Assembly: GCF_947179165.1 (NCBI RefSeq)
Contig: NC_077240.1
Location: 29,394,501 to 29,458,500, forward strand
Direction: 5' to 3'
Length of the DNA stretch: 64,000 nucleotides
Source of the DNA: Solanum dulcamara
Taxonomy: Eukaryota > Streptophyta > Magnoliopsida > Solanales > Solanaceae
The notes under the pieces are model-generated. The model did no database searches, was not told the DNA's origin, and saw only the letters and a program-made list of their open reading frames with translations. Shown here in pieces: positions 40,411 through 52,019 of this stretch. Every line of letters starts with the position of its first letter. Positions within the stretch are counted from its first letter, which is position 1. The position numbers and the translations under genes are program-made.

Positions 40411-42243
40411 TATAACGACCTATCCTCGTTATTATGGATAGGCCAATAGGGAAGGATTTTGGGCCAGAAAACTTTGGGTAGTAACTTTGAAAAAATTTAG
40501 CCTAGTCAGACTTGGACGAATTCTAAGTTAGGTGAGGTCTAGGGTAACCTTGTGAATGATGGGGGATAGAATCTCTAATTTTATTGTGTAAGATGATAGA
40601 AAAAATAATACGAAGCATTTATGGCTTCACAGAATCGCATTCAGGCGAGGAAAACTACTGGAATTGAACTTGACGTGAATGATATAATTTAATATGTCTT
40701 AGGGAGGGTTTGTGTTGTGAAATGGGGGTTTAGATCTCAAGTTCTAAACTCTCTATTTCTTTGAAACCCGCCAGAGAGGAAATTGTCCTTCTAGAGCGAT
40801 ATGGTCCCACCAGAGCGGGACAGTCGCGACTTAAAGATGCTTAAAGATGGGAAAACTCCCCAAAAATGGTTTTATTCTGTAAAGATTGTTCCAAGAACAT
40901 CAGGAGGCGACCCAGGGCGATTTTCATAATTTTTATATGGTTTTCCACACTTAAGGTAAGAATTCTACTCCCTAAACTCATCATTCAATTTCTAAAACCC
41001 ATAAACTAGGATGAGTGGTCATTGTGGGAAGGTTTTAGCCTGTGGGTAAGGATGAAAAATAGCCGTAGGGTGGGGTTAGAATTATGGGTTTTGGTCTAGG
41101 AAGAGAATTATGATATAGTTAATGTGAAATAGTCCATTGTATTGATCCTTTGTATATATATGACTTGTTTTAGACCAAGAACAAGCGGAACGAACCCGAA
41201 AAGGGAAAACTCTTACACTTTAGGGTTGTTGAAGCTCGAATTTGAGGTAACTGATGGTTTTATTTCCCGTATGTATTTTATGTACTTGTTAAATTTATTC
41301 ATGGTATGCATGAGTGTATATGAATAGGGAAGTACATCATCGAATATGTGAAATGATTAATTGTTAGCCTGTTTTGTGATGAATTTATTCATGGTGACAT
41401 AATGTTAAATACTAAATGTAATTGTGGCTGTTTTGTATGTTGGGATCGAGTGTCACATTCTAACACATAAATTGGATGGGGTGTCACGTTTCAATACATA
41501 TTTGGATTGGGTGTCACGTTTTGACACAAATCTTGGATCGAATGTCACGTTCTGACACAAGTTAAGTGTTTGCAGGTCATATGGGAGGACCCTTATGTTA
41601 AATTTTATGTTATTGAGGTTATTAAACTGTGATCTTGCCGAGTACTATTTGAGATGAAATTGGTTAAGTTATTCTATATATTGTGCTTATTATGTTGAGT
41701 TTACTTGTCCATGATCCGCTTACTTGCTAGCCGTGTAATCCTACCAATACACTGTTGATTTTGTGTACTGATACTACACTTGCTCTGTCTTTATTGAGTA
41801 TAGGGCATATTCAACCAGCTACGAAGAGACCTCGCCTAGAGGATTGATTGTGTTCAAGTCTAAGTGTGATCTATTTTTTTATGGTGCCGTGGACTCTCTC
41901 CTTTATCCTATTCCTTTGCCCGAGACTTAGATGTTCAAATATTGGTTAACTCTTAATGATTTGTTTTTGGGGATTGCATTCCCTTTTTAGACTTGTTAGA
42001 TGTTTAGAGTTTTGGTACGATTGACTTTCAGTTCCTAGGATGATTTTACTTCCGCATGTTTGGGGTTGATAACTAGATAATTATGAGTTTATGCTAACTC
42101 AGACTATGTTTTGTTGGTTAAACCTTCTTTCGTATCTTTAAACTTTTTTATACCTTGCGATTGTTGTTAGTTGGGCTGTAGTAATTGTTCTCCCACAAGA
42201 GGGTTAGTGTGGGTGTCAGTCACGATGGATCGGGGTCGTGACA
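40411..42243 (+). repeat. 3' LTR of the gypsy element
   Basis: It starts TATAACGACCTATCC (probably TG changed to TA) and ends GGGGTCGTGACA, the usual Tekay-type ends, 1.83 kb. It contains four tandem TGTCAC units at 41452-41572. Confidence 0.8.
41452..41572 (+). repeat. 31-bp tandem repeat in the LTR, 4 copies
   Basis: The unit GGATTGGGTGTCACGTTTTG plus ACACAAATCTT repeats four times with substitutions. The first LTR shows about two such units before its truncation. Confidence 0.88.
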
Positions 42244-42637
42244 CAAATATATTTTATACGAGAATAATGAAAGCAATAAGCTCAATTAATAACATTAATT
42301 TATCATAAAACTCAATGACCAAACGAATAATCAAATGCAGGCAAAAGGAACATATTCCAGACAATATTACATCTAACTTTCTTCCGTAATATATTTATAA
42401 ACATTTTTTCCTGAGAAATATTTTCCCCGAGAAAATACATTTATTAAAGATTGAAAATGTTAGTAAATTGAATAATGTATTGATAAAAGATTGAGTATTA
42501 GAGATCAATAATAATTACTTGTACTTATGTGTTAGTTAAAACAAACAATATAAAATTTATTTGAGATAATTGAGAAATAAAATGACTTCCGTGCAAAAGC
42601 GAGGAAAGTAATTTTCCCCTTTTGGTAGAAAATATTT
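42244..42637. other. AT-rich spacer flanking the nested copia element
   Basis: GGAAAGTAATTTTCCCCTTT (42602-42621) and TTACTTTCCTTTATTCCAAA on the far side (58957-58976) look like parts of one dispersed repeat split by the copia insertion. Confidence 0.4.
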
Positions 42638-42973
42638 TTATTGAGATTATATTATACTATATTGTATTCCTATATATGTACTCACATTCGTAGACTAGCT
42701 TAGTTTGTTGATTTTTTTTATCAGCTAGTTAGTCAGATTAGCTGCCAGCTTTAGGTAGTTAGAGTTAGTTAAGCTGGGATTAGATATTTTTCTTTCACCT
42801 ACTATATAGTGTACACGTTCAAGTGGAATGAAGTAATTTTCACATTCTCCCAATTCATAGTTGCAATTTCCTTTTCTCTCTTCTTCATTTGTGACTTAAC
42901 TATTGAAGGTGCTTTGTCATGGATGGACCTTAAGCTCTTGAGAGAGCTCGATCCTCCACCTTCAAACTTAACA
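42638..42973 (+). repeat. 5' LTR of the host copia element
   Basis: TTATTGAGATTATATTATAC to CTTCAAACTTAACA, 336 bp, about 90 percent similar by eye to 58559-58895. It includes CTACTATATAGTGTACACG, a likely TATA region. The start is defined by the shared sequence because the usual TG is not at the edge. Confidence 0.88.
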
Positions 42974-42987
42974 TGATATCAGATCTT
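42974..42987 (+). other. Primer-binding site of the host copia element
   Basis: TGATATCAGATCTT adjoins the LTR end and resembles the initiator-Met site TGGTATCAGAGC. Confidence 0.75.
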
Positions 42988-43242
42988 AGCTCGATCTTTC
43001 CATAATAGTCATTCACAATCAACCCGCGTACTTGTGTCTGCAAGTTCAGATTTGCGTTTTGTGTGAGTTTGTTTATCTCAATTGATTTGATTCTTCAATT
43101 TCTCTTCATTTTGTGTGGGTATATTCGCCTTTTTTGGGGATCTAATTTCCTTCGATCCTATTTTGTTTTTGGAATCTATCTCTAATTGAATTGTTCCTTA
43201 TTTGAGGATCTATATTTGTTCTACCAATTGATAGTTATTCAC

Positions 43243-43612
43243 CATGAGTACTACTATCAATCTCGATAAGGAAGATACTCCAATTAATTCGTCTAGCCTA
43301 TTGTATATACATCCATTTGATAATTCGGGTGCAATGCTTGTACCAACTCTCTTCAATGGAGTTGGATACATATTTTGGAGAAGAGTTGCACCGCATTCTT
43401 TATCAGAGAAAAACAATCTTTGATTCATCTATGACGAGTGTAAAAAGCCAAATGCTAATTCCTTAGATTGTGGGAGAGATGTGATGATATGGTCACATCA
43501 TGGATTTTGAATTCTTTAGCTAAGGAGATTGTAGATAGCGTTGAGTATGTGAACGATGCAGTCGAACTCTGGAATAAGCTAGAATATCAATATGATCAAA
43601 CTAACGGGCCTC
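43243..43612 (+). pseudogene. Copia gag, N-terminal part
   Basis: ATG at 43243 opens MSTTINLDKEDTPINSSSLL, then IHPFDNSGAMLVPTLFNGV, and in shifted frames the gag pattern AVELWNKLEYQYDQTNGPHS. It is cut at about 43612 by gypsy-derived DNA; frameshifts and stops are present before that. Confidence 0.78.
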
Positions 43613-43925
43613 ATTCAATATCAATTCCCTTAGTCCATCCCCATTAGGAACATACAACCGACCTTAGTAACGAAATACTCCATCTCCCCCTTGGGAGAAA
43701 ATATCAATGGCTTTTTCAACAATTGACTTCTTCAATTCAACTAAAATTGGATCATTGTCTTATTTGACCTTAACATCCGCCACAGAGATGATTTCGAACC
43801 ATTTTGCACAAGAACACCTCCATCATTAGAATCAACCAAACTCAATCCTAAACGTGTCAATCTATGAATATCATTGACCAACTCTTTCTTACCTTCCTCC
43901 ACATAAGCAATACTATCCATGGATA
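43613..43925 (-). pseudogene. Gypsy pol fragment (RNase H-integrase linker), inverted
   Basis: On the minus strand it encodes KELVNDIHRLTRLGLSLVDS, then VLVQNGSKSSL, DNDPILVELKKSIVEKAIDI and FSQGGDGVFRYQGRLYVP in slightly broken frames. It corresponds to 52710-52960 of the intact gypsy element ([19 protein letters not shown]). Confidence 0.82.
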
Positions 43926-44752
43926 ACCAAAAATATTTGCCTTTGTGGAAAGAATCATGGAGGAAGGTGTTTGATGCAAACGAGTGCTTGCTATAGATGT
44001 GGCAATGTGGGCCACATGCAATCCGAGTGCCCTTATGTTGCTAAAAAGGTGGAGAAGGTCATCCTCAAGGTCAAATTACTCATAGAGGGTAAGTGCAACA
44101 AGGTGCCCAAACTCAACCAAAGGTGGCCAACGAAACAACTGATTCTATTCTCTTTATGCTAGGCAAGATGTAGATGAGACTCCCGATGTGGTCACGAGTA
44201 TGTTACAGGTCTTTAACTTTGATGTTTATGCATTACTTGGTTCGGGTGCCAACTTGTCTTTTGTTACTCCTTACCTTGCTATGAGATTTGATATTTTCCC
44301 TGAAGTGTTGTTAGAACCTTTTTCGGTTTATACTCTCATTGGTGATTCGGTGTTACCCAAGAGAGCTTATAGAAATTGTCCCGTGATGGTCTTCCATAAA
44401 GTTATCCCTTGTGATCTTGTTGAACTTGACATGACCGATTTTGATATTATTTTTGGTATTGATTGGTTACATGCCTCTTATGCATCCATTGATTGTAGAA
44501 CCCGTAGGGTTAAGTTTCATTTTCCTAATGAGCCTATTCTTGAATAAAAGGGTGACAATTCGATGGTTAAGGGTCGATTTAGTTTATGTCTTAAGGCCCG
44601 AAAAATGATTTCTAAGGGATGTATTTATCATATAGTGTGAGTTAGGGATGTTGATTCTGAAACTCCTACTCTTGAGTCAGTCCCTATAGTTAATGAGTTT
44701 TCCGATGACCTGCCCGGTGTTCCTCCCAAAAGGGAAATTGACTTTGGCATAA
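43926..44752 (+). pseudogene. Gypsy zinc-knuckle and protease fragment
   Basis: CYRCGNVGHMQSEC (43985-44026) is a complete CCHC knuckle. The protease-like LLGSGANLSFVTPYLAMRFD follows (about 44234), with Gly where the catalytic Asp should be; then VELDMTDFDIIFGIDWLHAS, IDCRTRRVKFHFPNEPILE, and up to LPGVPPKREIDFGI at 44750. It is related to, but distinct from, 50630-51420. Confidence 0.85.
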
Positions 44753-45701
44753 GGAAAAGAAAGACAGAAGACTTATACAATTATTAATGGGACTGAATGG
44801 GGTATATATTGCAGTAAGAGCCAGCATTTTGATGATGAATCCCTTGCCATATTTAGCACAAGTCTTCTCACTACTTATTCATGATGAGAAGCAAAAAGAA
44901 ATTAGACCTAATAATCAACTAGGAATTGCCTCTTCTTTTTGTGTTAGTAGTTCCACTCTAGAGTTTACAATAGAAATGTTAGTAATATTATTAAATCTAA
45001 CTACACTACATCTTGAAGTAGCAGTGGAGGTAATGGTGGAGATGGTTTTAAAATCAATTACTCTCCACAGAATGGTGAATCTACATGCAACCACAGGTAT
45101 AAGGTCGTGTGTGAATTCTATAAGAAACCAAGTCACAGTAAGGAAGAATGTTTCAAAGTTCATGGACATCCTCAAAATAATTAGACCTATTAGATTAAGA
45201 ATTTTAGGTATCAGAAGTAAAGTAACTCTGATCAGAAGGAAAATAAAGCGGCACATGCCCAAGGTCCTTCTACAGATATGTTGTCTATCAGGGTGATGAT
45301 ATGGAGCACAAGGAGGAAAAACAGAACTTGAGCCTTTCCAAGGAGCAATATGAGCAGCTAATGAATCTTCTGCAGCATTTTTATTTTGGGAATGCAGGAG
45401 AACCTTCAAACAACACTATTGATAATGGTTATGTGAATTTTACAGGTATTGTAGTATGCTATAACAGAATCTCTTCTATATATTTTGGAAAATTTACATG
45501 TAAATATTCAAAAGAAAGAGAAGACAAATGGATCATAAATTCAGATGCACCAAACCACATGACTTTTCATGTCTCATTTAACCAACATCAAGCAATTATT
45601 CTATCTTGTCTTAGTGAGCCTGCCAAATGGTTATGAAGTCAAATTGACTAAGATTAGTAGTGTAGTTTTGACACCTAAGATTATCTTACATAAATTTCTT
45701 T
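44753..45701 (+). pseudogene. Copia gag C-terminal part and protease
   Basis: Copia gag resumes with MGLNGVYIAVRASILMMNPL and AQVFSLLIHDEKQKEIRP. YKKPSHSKEECFKVHGHP near 45125 is a knuckle with its first Cys pair damaged. The protease reads WIINSDAPNHMTF (45530-45568), lacking the DSG triad. Frame changes separate these. Confidence 0.8.
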
Positions 45702-45717
45702 ATGTTCCTTCCTTAAA

Positions 45718-45852
45718 CAACAACAACAACAACAACAACCCAGTGAAATCCCACATCGTGGGGTCTGGGGAGGGTAGAGTGTACGCAGACCTGACTCCTA
45801 CCAATGTAGGATGGCTGTTTCCGAAAAACCCTCGGCTCAATAAAAGCATAGA
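45718..45852 (-). mobile_element. TS-type SINE in the host copia protease region
   Basis: On the plus strand it starts (AAC)n then CCAGTGAAATCCCACATCGT, GGGGTCTGGGGAGGGTAGAG, TGTACGCAGACC, GGCTGTTTCCGAAAAACCCT and CGGCTCAATAAAAG, the reverse complement of the TS SINE 3' region. ATGTTCCTTCCTTAAA occurs at 45702-45717 and 45853-45868, an exact 16-bp target duplication. The 5' tRNA-like part is missing. Confidence 0.93.
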
Positions 45853-45868
45853 ATGTTCCTTCCTTAAA

Positions 45869-46887
45869 ATACAATCTAATTTATGTGCATTTTCTAACTT
45901 TGAATCTTAAAGGCATTATTTTCTTTACTGAAAACTTATGTCTTCTCTAGGCACCTACAATGAAGAGGTCTCTGAAGATTGGTAAAATGGAGGATGAATT
46001 GTACCTTCTATACTCTCATTTTTTGAAAAACTCCACTTGTCATTTTTGTTCTGAAAAGAGAAATAGAAGAAATGAGCTCGGCACCACTAGTAGTTGTTCT
46101 TTACCTTTTAGCTTCCCTTCACCTAGTTTGAACATTAATAAAGTGCAATCTTTTTCTGCTTCTTTTACTTCTCATAGAGATAATATAGATTTGACGTGGC
46201 ATAACAGACTTAAACATGTTCCCTTTGGCAAAATGAAGGGTATCTCATCAATACCTAACTATTTATCTTCCAAATAATTCTTTTTGTGCAACATTTTTCC
46301 ATGGCCAGATAAATAAGATTACCCTTTCCAGAAAAAAGTCATTTTTAGCAAACAACCTTTTCAGTTACTTCACATTGATTTGTGGGAATCATACCATGTT
46401 GCAACACATAATCACTATAAATACTTCCTTACAATGGTGGATGATTACAGTAGGTGCACCTAGACACATTTGGGTTCCTACAAAAGTAATGCACTACAAG
46501 TCATTAAAGTCTTTGTCATTCTTGTTGTAAATCAATTTAGTGCACATATTAAAACCTCAGATCAGACAATGGTTTAGAATTCACAAATGCAAAAGCCAAC
46601 CAATTTTTTTAGTCTAAAGGGATTATTCATCAAAAAAGTTGTTCTTACACACAATAATAAAATGGTGTGGTGGAAATACCTATTGAAAATTGCCAGAGCA
46701 CTCTTATTTCAATCCCAACTCTCAATCAAATATTGAGGAGAATGTTTACTCACAACAACCTATACAATCAATAGACTTTTCGCAACCTACCTTAAAAACA
46801 AATGCCCTTTTGAAGTTCTGCATAAAAGAAAACCAGATTATTCCCACCTAGATTTTTTGGTTGACTATGCTATCCCACTGCTCCTAC
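45869..46887 (+). pseudogene. Copia pre-integrase and integrase pseudogene, 5' part
   Basis: DLTWHNRLKHVPFGKMKGIS (near 46190) is the pre-integrase motif. Integrase follows: LHIDLWESYHVATHNHYKYF (46370), MVDDYSRCT, NALQVIKVF, NQFSAHIKT, then a broken SDNG region (46562) and NGVVEIPIENCQ where the catalytic Glu region lies. The frame ends in LCYPTAPTY at 46887, where a gypsy LTR begins. Stops and shifts are frequent. Confidence 0.83.
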
Positions 46888-46892
46888 ATATC
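46888..46892. repeat. Gypsy target-site duplication, left copy (ATATC)
   Basis: ATATC precedes the LTR start TGTAACACCC and recurs at 56440-56444 after the 3' LTR. Removing the gypsy element restores a continuous copia reading context. Confidence 0.9.
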
Positions 46893-49360
46893 TGTAACAC
46901 CCCTTAAAATTTTTCTCTAAGATTCGGACCTCCTTCGTACACATGTAGGGTCGAATTTATTTATTTTGAAATATGTGCACGAGTTAAGATTAGTCTTTGA
47001 GAAATTGAGCAGTGTTTGAGTAGATGTAGGGTCATAAAGGACCCCTAGGACCAAGCTAAGTCCAAAAGGTCCGTTGGGGTTAAGTTTTAGGATGAGTTCG
47101 TATATAGGGTCGACTTCTAATGACCCTATCTTTTGAAAGAAGACAATATGGGTGGCCCACGACCCATCAAATTAAACCTCGTCGAGTTTTCTTTCCAATG
47201 TCACCAAGAATGTAACTTTTGGAGTTCGGAGTCAAAGATATGGCGGTCCTAAGTTGAACTAGCAGAACAGGGATTTTCAGGCCTGGGTTGCAATTGCTGG
47301 AAAACTGGGCTTGGCACCGCAGTGGCGCGATGTGCCACTATCGCGCCAGAAACATGCCTCAGTAGTTTGGGCTCTGGCGCGGCGCACCACTAAAGGGTGT
47401 GCAGGGTTTTTCAAGCCAATTTCCAGAACCTAAAAAATATTGGCCTTGGCGTTGTAAGGGCGCGATTCTCCACTATCGCGCCAAGAATGTGCCTCAGTAG
47501 TTTGGTCCTTGGCGCGATGCGCCACTAATAGATGTGCAGGTTTTTAGGTGTAATCTTCCTAGCACTGCAATGGCGCGATGCGCCACTATCGCGCCAGGTG
47601 CATTTTTAGTCTATTTTCAGAACTTTTGAGGAGGGGTAATTTGGGAACTTACCCAAATTATATATGTATCACCCTAGTCTATTTGAGATCATATTTTCAG
47701 CCCCCTCTCTCTCTAAAAAGCCCTAGGAGTTCCTCTCTCTCTCTCTCTTCTTCTTCTCCATTTCCAATAAGAAGAGTTCCAAGAGCTTCAAGATTCAAGT
47801 TCTACATTGAAGACCCAACATCAAGGTTTTTTTCAAGTCTTCCCTAAGGTATGTAAGGCTATCCAAAACATGGGTTGAGTCCATCATGGGCCCTACTCTT
47901 GCTTTGAGGTTAGATGTCCATGAAAATGGAGTCTCTTGGTATAGTTTATGTTTGAATGAGTTTTGTTCCCTATTTATTTGATGCTATATGTGTTGATGTT
48001 GTTGAGCTAAGAAGTTCCTAAAACCTTCATGTTAGCATGAGTTGATGGAGATGACTTGTTATTATGTTTTGTTGATCTCTTTAGCCATGTGATTATGTTG
48101 CTTAAATCAATTTCCCTAAATGTGTTACTCTACTTGAATTGTTGAGCTAAAGTCATAGAGTTGTGATGAGTCTTGAGGAGATGTCATAAATGCTTATCTA
48201 AATGAGGCTCGATTGAGTTGATTGGAGGATAGAATTGATGAGTGGACAAGGTGCTAAGTGAGACTTGCCATTATGACTTCATTTAGTTGAAATGAGAATA
48301 TAGTTGACGAGTTGGCAATGTCCCACATGAAACCAGCCGTAAGGGCTTGTTTAAGATGATTGGAGGGAGTCTTATGAGCATAGAGTCATGAGAGGAGTAT
48401 CGAGCACCGAAGTGGGTAAGAGTATAGTCCATACTCGAACCCTAGAAACTACGCCGCCAACGTAGGTAGGGATGGAACCGTTAAAGTCGGATGCTTTCCA
48501 TGGGATCAAACCGTTAAAGTAGGATGTTTCCCATTTTATTGTCCTAAAATGATAGGACTTGACTAATCGATGGTATCCATGATTAGGAAGGCGTTCATAC
48601 CCTGGCAAGATATGGACGGACGTGGAAACAACGTCTGATTGTTGTACTATCACCGGCTCATAGGTGATAGTTGTCAGATAAGAGAAACTCCCATTTAGGT
48701 CTTGATAGTGCTCCGAGTTAGTTGAGTTGAGTGGTTTATGAGTTAGTCCCGTCTAAACTATTCTTGTTAGACTTAGGACACTTGAGTGAGTTGTTATGTA
48801 TATATATATATGAGTTAAGATCCTGAGTTGGTATTGACGTTTTCTTATTGTTTATTTCATCCGGCCATTTTATATACCCGTACATTCTATGTACTGACGC
48901 CATTTGGCCTGCATCATTTTATGATACAGCAAAAGGTACTAGAGATCATCAACCGGCGCTCCGTTGAAGATCTACATACACTTCCAGCTAGTTGGTGAGT
49001 CCTCCTAGTTTCCGGAGGATGTTGAGCTTCCTTGTATAGTTTTGTTATTGTTGTTTCCTTTATCTTGATTGTTGGTAGCCATGGGCTTGTCATTGGTACC
49101 TTCTAGACTTTGATAGAGGCTTCATAGACTAGAGTGTGGGGAGGTTGGACTGTTATTTTGACAAGTTCTATTATACTTATTTTGTTGAGTTAAACATGTT
49201 TGGCCTTCGGCCCTATATTGTAAATAACATGTTATAATTGAGCCTTTCTTTGAGTGTATATGACTGAATGAAGGAATGATTGAGTTAGGTGGTTCGCTTG
49301 AAGGTCAGAAATGGCTTTCAAGTGCTGGTCACGTCTAGAGTACCCTCTCGGGGCGTGACA
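46893..49360 (+). repeat. 5' LTR of the nested gypsy element
   Basis: TGTAACACCCCTTAAAATTT to CTCTCGGGGCGTGACA, 2468 bp. It includes GC-rich boxes with palindromic GGCGCGATGCGCC-type sequences (47310-47600), pyrimidine tracts (47702-47760), and a TA run near 48800. It retains about 495 bp (48526-49020) missing from the 3' LTR. Confidence 0.93.
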
Positions 49361-49363
49361 AAC

Positions 49364-49378
49364 ATGGTATTAGAGCCT
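49364..49378 (+). other. Primer-binding site of the nested gypsy element
   Basis: TGGTATTAGAGCCTA lies three bases after the LTR end and differs by one base from the initiator-Met site TGGTATCAGAGC. Confidence 0.85.
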
Positions 49379-49576
49379 AGAGTTCAAGTGTCCTAGGAAG
49401 TCTATGAAGCCGTGTCTAGTAGAGTCTTGCTTATGGTTGTGTTGTGCACCACACTTATAAGTAGGAGGCTATACGACATTAGGAATTGTTTTACTTCTTT
49501 AATACTCTGAATTCGTGCGATAGAGTTAAACTCTATAAAACTCCTTTCTAATTCGTGCGTTTACACGTTACAGATA

Positions 49577-50740
49577 ATGCCTCCAAAACGTACTGCCAGC
49601 CAGAGAAATGTCGAAAATGCAGAAATACCCCTGTCAGAGGTACGCCCAGCAAGGGCTAGAGGCCGACCTGCGAGATATGCGGTGGCACCTCAAGTGCCTG
49701 CTACTCCGCCTGCACCCACATCAGAGGCAGAATTTAGAGGGGCAATTGCAATGCTCACTCAATTAATGGCTGCCCAAAATGGTAGCCAGAGTTCGCCAAC
49801 TCCCAAGTCTAGTTCCCAAGAGTCATCTGCTACGGCCAAAATACGAGACTTTTTGAGAATGAATCCGCCGGCATTCATGGGTTCTAAGGTTGATAAAGAC
49901 CTCCAAAACTTTATTGATAAGATATGGAAAATTCTGAAAGCTATGCATGCTACAGAGATTGAGGGGGTTGAGTTGGTGTCCTATCAACTCAAAGATGTGG
50001 CGAACATTTGGTATAACCAATGGGAATGGGGTAGGGGTGAGGATGCTGAACCTGCTAGATGGGATGAATTTGAGGGAGCCTTCCTTGACCACTTCTTTCC
50101 CCAAGAATTGAGGAAAGCAAAGGTGGAGAAGTTTGTAAATCTGAAACAAGAAGGCATGATAGTTAAGGAGTATGGCCTAAAGTTCATCCAGCTGTCCAGG
50201 TATGCTCCAGAAATGATCCCAGATGTGAGGTCAAAGATGAGGAAGTTTGTCTCCGGATTAGAGAGACATGTAAAGAAGGAGTGCAAAGCAGCATTGTTGG
50301 TCTCGGATTTGGATATTTCCAGATTAATGGTGTATGCTCAACAGGTGGAGGATGAGAAAAGAAAAGACAGAGAAGAGCACCTGAGCAAGAGGGTAAAATC
50401 AGCAGGCCATGAGAGTGAACTGAGGCAAAGCAAGGGCAACAGGTCCTTCTTCTAGAGGAGGCCTTCCAACTATGCCTCATCTACCACCAGTGAACCTATA
50501 CAGCAGAACAGGTATGATCGGCAGGGTTAGAGTTGCCAAAATTTCAAGCCCCAGGGTTCTCAATCCTAGGCCAGTATAAGTCAAGGGTCAAGGGGAAAGC
50601 CACCATGCGGCAATTGTGGTAGGCTCCACCTTGGAGAATGCAGAGCGGGAAGGGTTGGTTGTTATAAATGCGGCCAAATGGACCATTTTCAGAGGGAGTG
50701 TCCAACAGGGGGAAACAGAGTCCAACATTCTGCCATCGTA
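49577..50740 (+). pseudogene. Gypsy gag with zinc knuckle
   Basis: ATG at 49577 opens a 292-codon frame: basic/Pro-rich N-terminus (MPPKRTASQRNVENAEIPLS), then the retrotransposon gag core (FLRMNPPAFMGSKVDKDLQN, VELVSYQLKDVANIWYNQW, FEGAFLDHFFPQELRKAKV, LKFIQLSRYAPEMIPDVRS, MRKFVSGLERHVKKECKAAL). It stops at 50453 (TAG). The zinc knuckle CYKCGQMDHFQREC lies beyond the stop near 50662-50704, with another cysteine pair, CGNCGRLHLGEC, just before it. Gag would package the RNA and form particles. Confidence 0.88.
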
Positions 50741-51205
50741 CCACCGGCTAGAGTTAATCAGACGGGCACTACTTCCGGCACCACCGGAGGTGCAAACCAT
50801 TTATATGCTATGGGTAGTCGCCAAGATCAAGATAACTCTCCAAACGTTGTGACGGGTATGATTCGAGTTTCTTCTCTTGATTGCTATGTTTTGATGGATC
50901 CAGGTGCCACCTTATCTTTTGTGACTCCTTACGTGGCTAGTAAATTCAATAAAATTCTCGAATGTCTTCTTGAGGCTTTTAGTATAGCTACACCTGTCGG
51001 TGATTCTGTCTTAGCTGAGAGAGTGTATAGAGATTGCATTGTGTCAATTTATTATAGGGATACCTTGGCCGACCTAGTTGAGTTGGACATGGTCAATTTT
51101 GATGTAATCCTTGGCATGTACTGGCTTTATGTCTGTTATGCCTCTATTGATTGTAGAACTCAGGTTGTCAAGTTCAAATTCCCGAATGAAGTTGTCATAG
51201 AGTAG
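50741..51205 (+). pseudogene. Gypsy aspartic protease
   Basis: The frame carries VTGMIRVSSLDCYVLMDPGA with DPGA in place of the usual DSGA, then TLSFVTPYVASKF, VGDSVLAERVYRDC, DLVELDMVNFDVILGMYWLY and IDCRTQVVKFKFPNEVVIE, ending in TAG at 51203. It is continuous with the zinc-knuckle frame (50678-51205). Confidence 0.85.
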
Positions 51206-52012
51206 AGGGGTAGTCTTGTTATGCCTAAGGGTAAGTTTATTTCTTACCTTAGGGCCAGAAAGCTAATCCCAAAAGGGTGCATTTATCACCTTGTCCGAGT
51301 GAAAGATGATGATATTAAGTCTCCATCCCTTGAGTCGGTTCCGATTGTCAATGAGTTTTCGGATGTCTTTCCCGAGGATCTACCTGGAGTCCCTCTTGAT
51401 AGGGAGATCGACTTCGGGATTGATGTTCTTCCTAATACCCAGCCTATCTCAATCCCTCCCTATAGAATGGCTCCGGCCGAGTTGAAGGAGTTGAAGGAGC
51501 AGTTAAAGGACTTGTTAGATAAGGGATTCATTAGGCTGAGTGTCTCACCATGGGGTGCTCCGGTCCTATTTGTGTGAAAGAAGGATGGGTCCCTTAGAAT
51601 GTGTATTGACTACAGGCAACTGAATAAGGTCACCGTAAAGAACAAATACCTTCTCCCCAGAATAGATGACTTATTCGATCAACTTCAGGGTGTCACTTGC
51701 TTCTCAAAGATAGACTTGAGATCCGGCTACCATCAGTTGAAGGTGAGGGAACGTAATATCCCGAAGACCGCTTTTCGGACTCGTTATGGCCACTTTGAAT
51801 TTTTGGTCATGTCGTTTGGGTTGACAAATACCCCTGCGACTTTTATGGATCTCATGAACCGGGTGTTTAAACCATATCTTGATATGTTTGTGATTGTATT
51901 CATAGATGATATTCTGGTCTACTCCAAGAATGAAGAGGAGCACGCCTATCATCTTAGTCGTTTTACAAACTTTGAGAGACTAGGTATTGTATGCAAAATT
52001 CTCCAAATGTGA
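51206..52012 (+). pseudogene. Gypsy reverse transcriptase
   Basis: The linker EFSDVFPEDLPGVPLDREID leads to RT: PYRMAPAELKELKEQLKDLL, GAPVLFV then TGA at 51575, [20 protein letters not shown] (51599), [15 protein letters not shown] (first Asp), [36 protein letters not shown] (catalytic Asp pair intact, near 51900). The frame breaks near 52000. Confidence 0.9.
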
Positions 52013-52019
52013 ATTTTGG

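Larger units (their letters stand above)
38197..42243 (+). mobile_element. Internally deleted Tekay-type Ty3-gypsy element
   Basis: Two homologous LTR blocks (38197-39262 and 40411-42243) flank only the C-terminal part of integrase and a chromodomain-like tail. Gag, protease, RT and RNase H, plus the 3' part of the first LTR, are gone. The chromodomain-like ILDRDVRKLRTKDINMDK and KKYRGYEDYI context places it in the Tekay/Del chromoviruses. Confidence 0.82.

Noticed and set aside
44915..45409. 164-residue minus-strand open frame
   Set aside because: Antisense to the recognisable copia gag and zinc-knuckle region; no family resemblance.
48372..48653. Minus-strand 93-residue frame and its relative at 55912-56160
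   Set aside because: Both fall in the same place of the two gypsy LTRs; they are LTR sequence, not a conserved gene pair.
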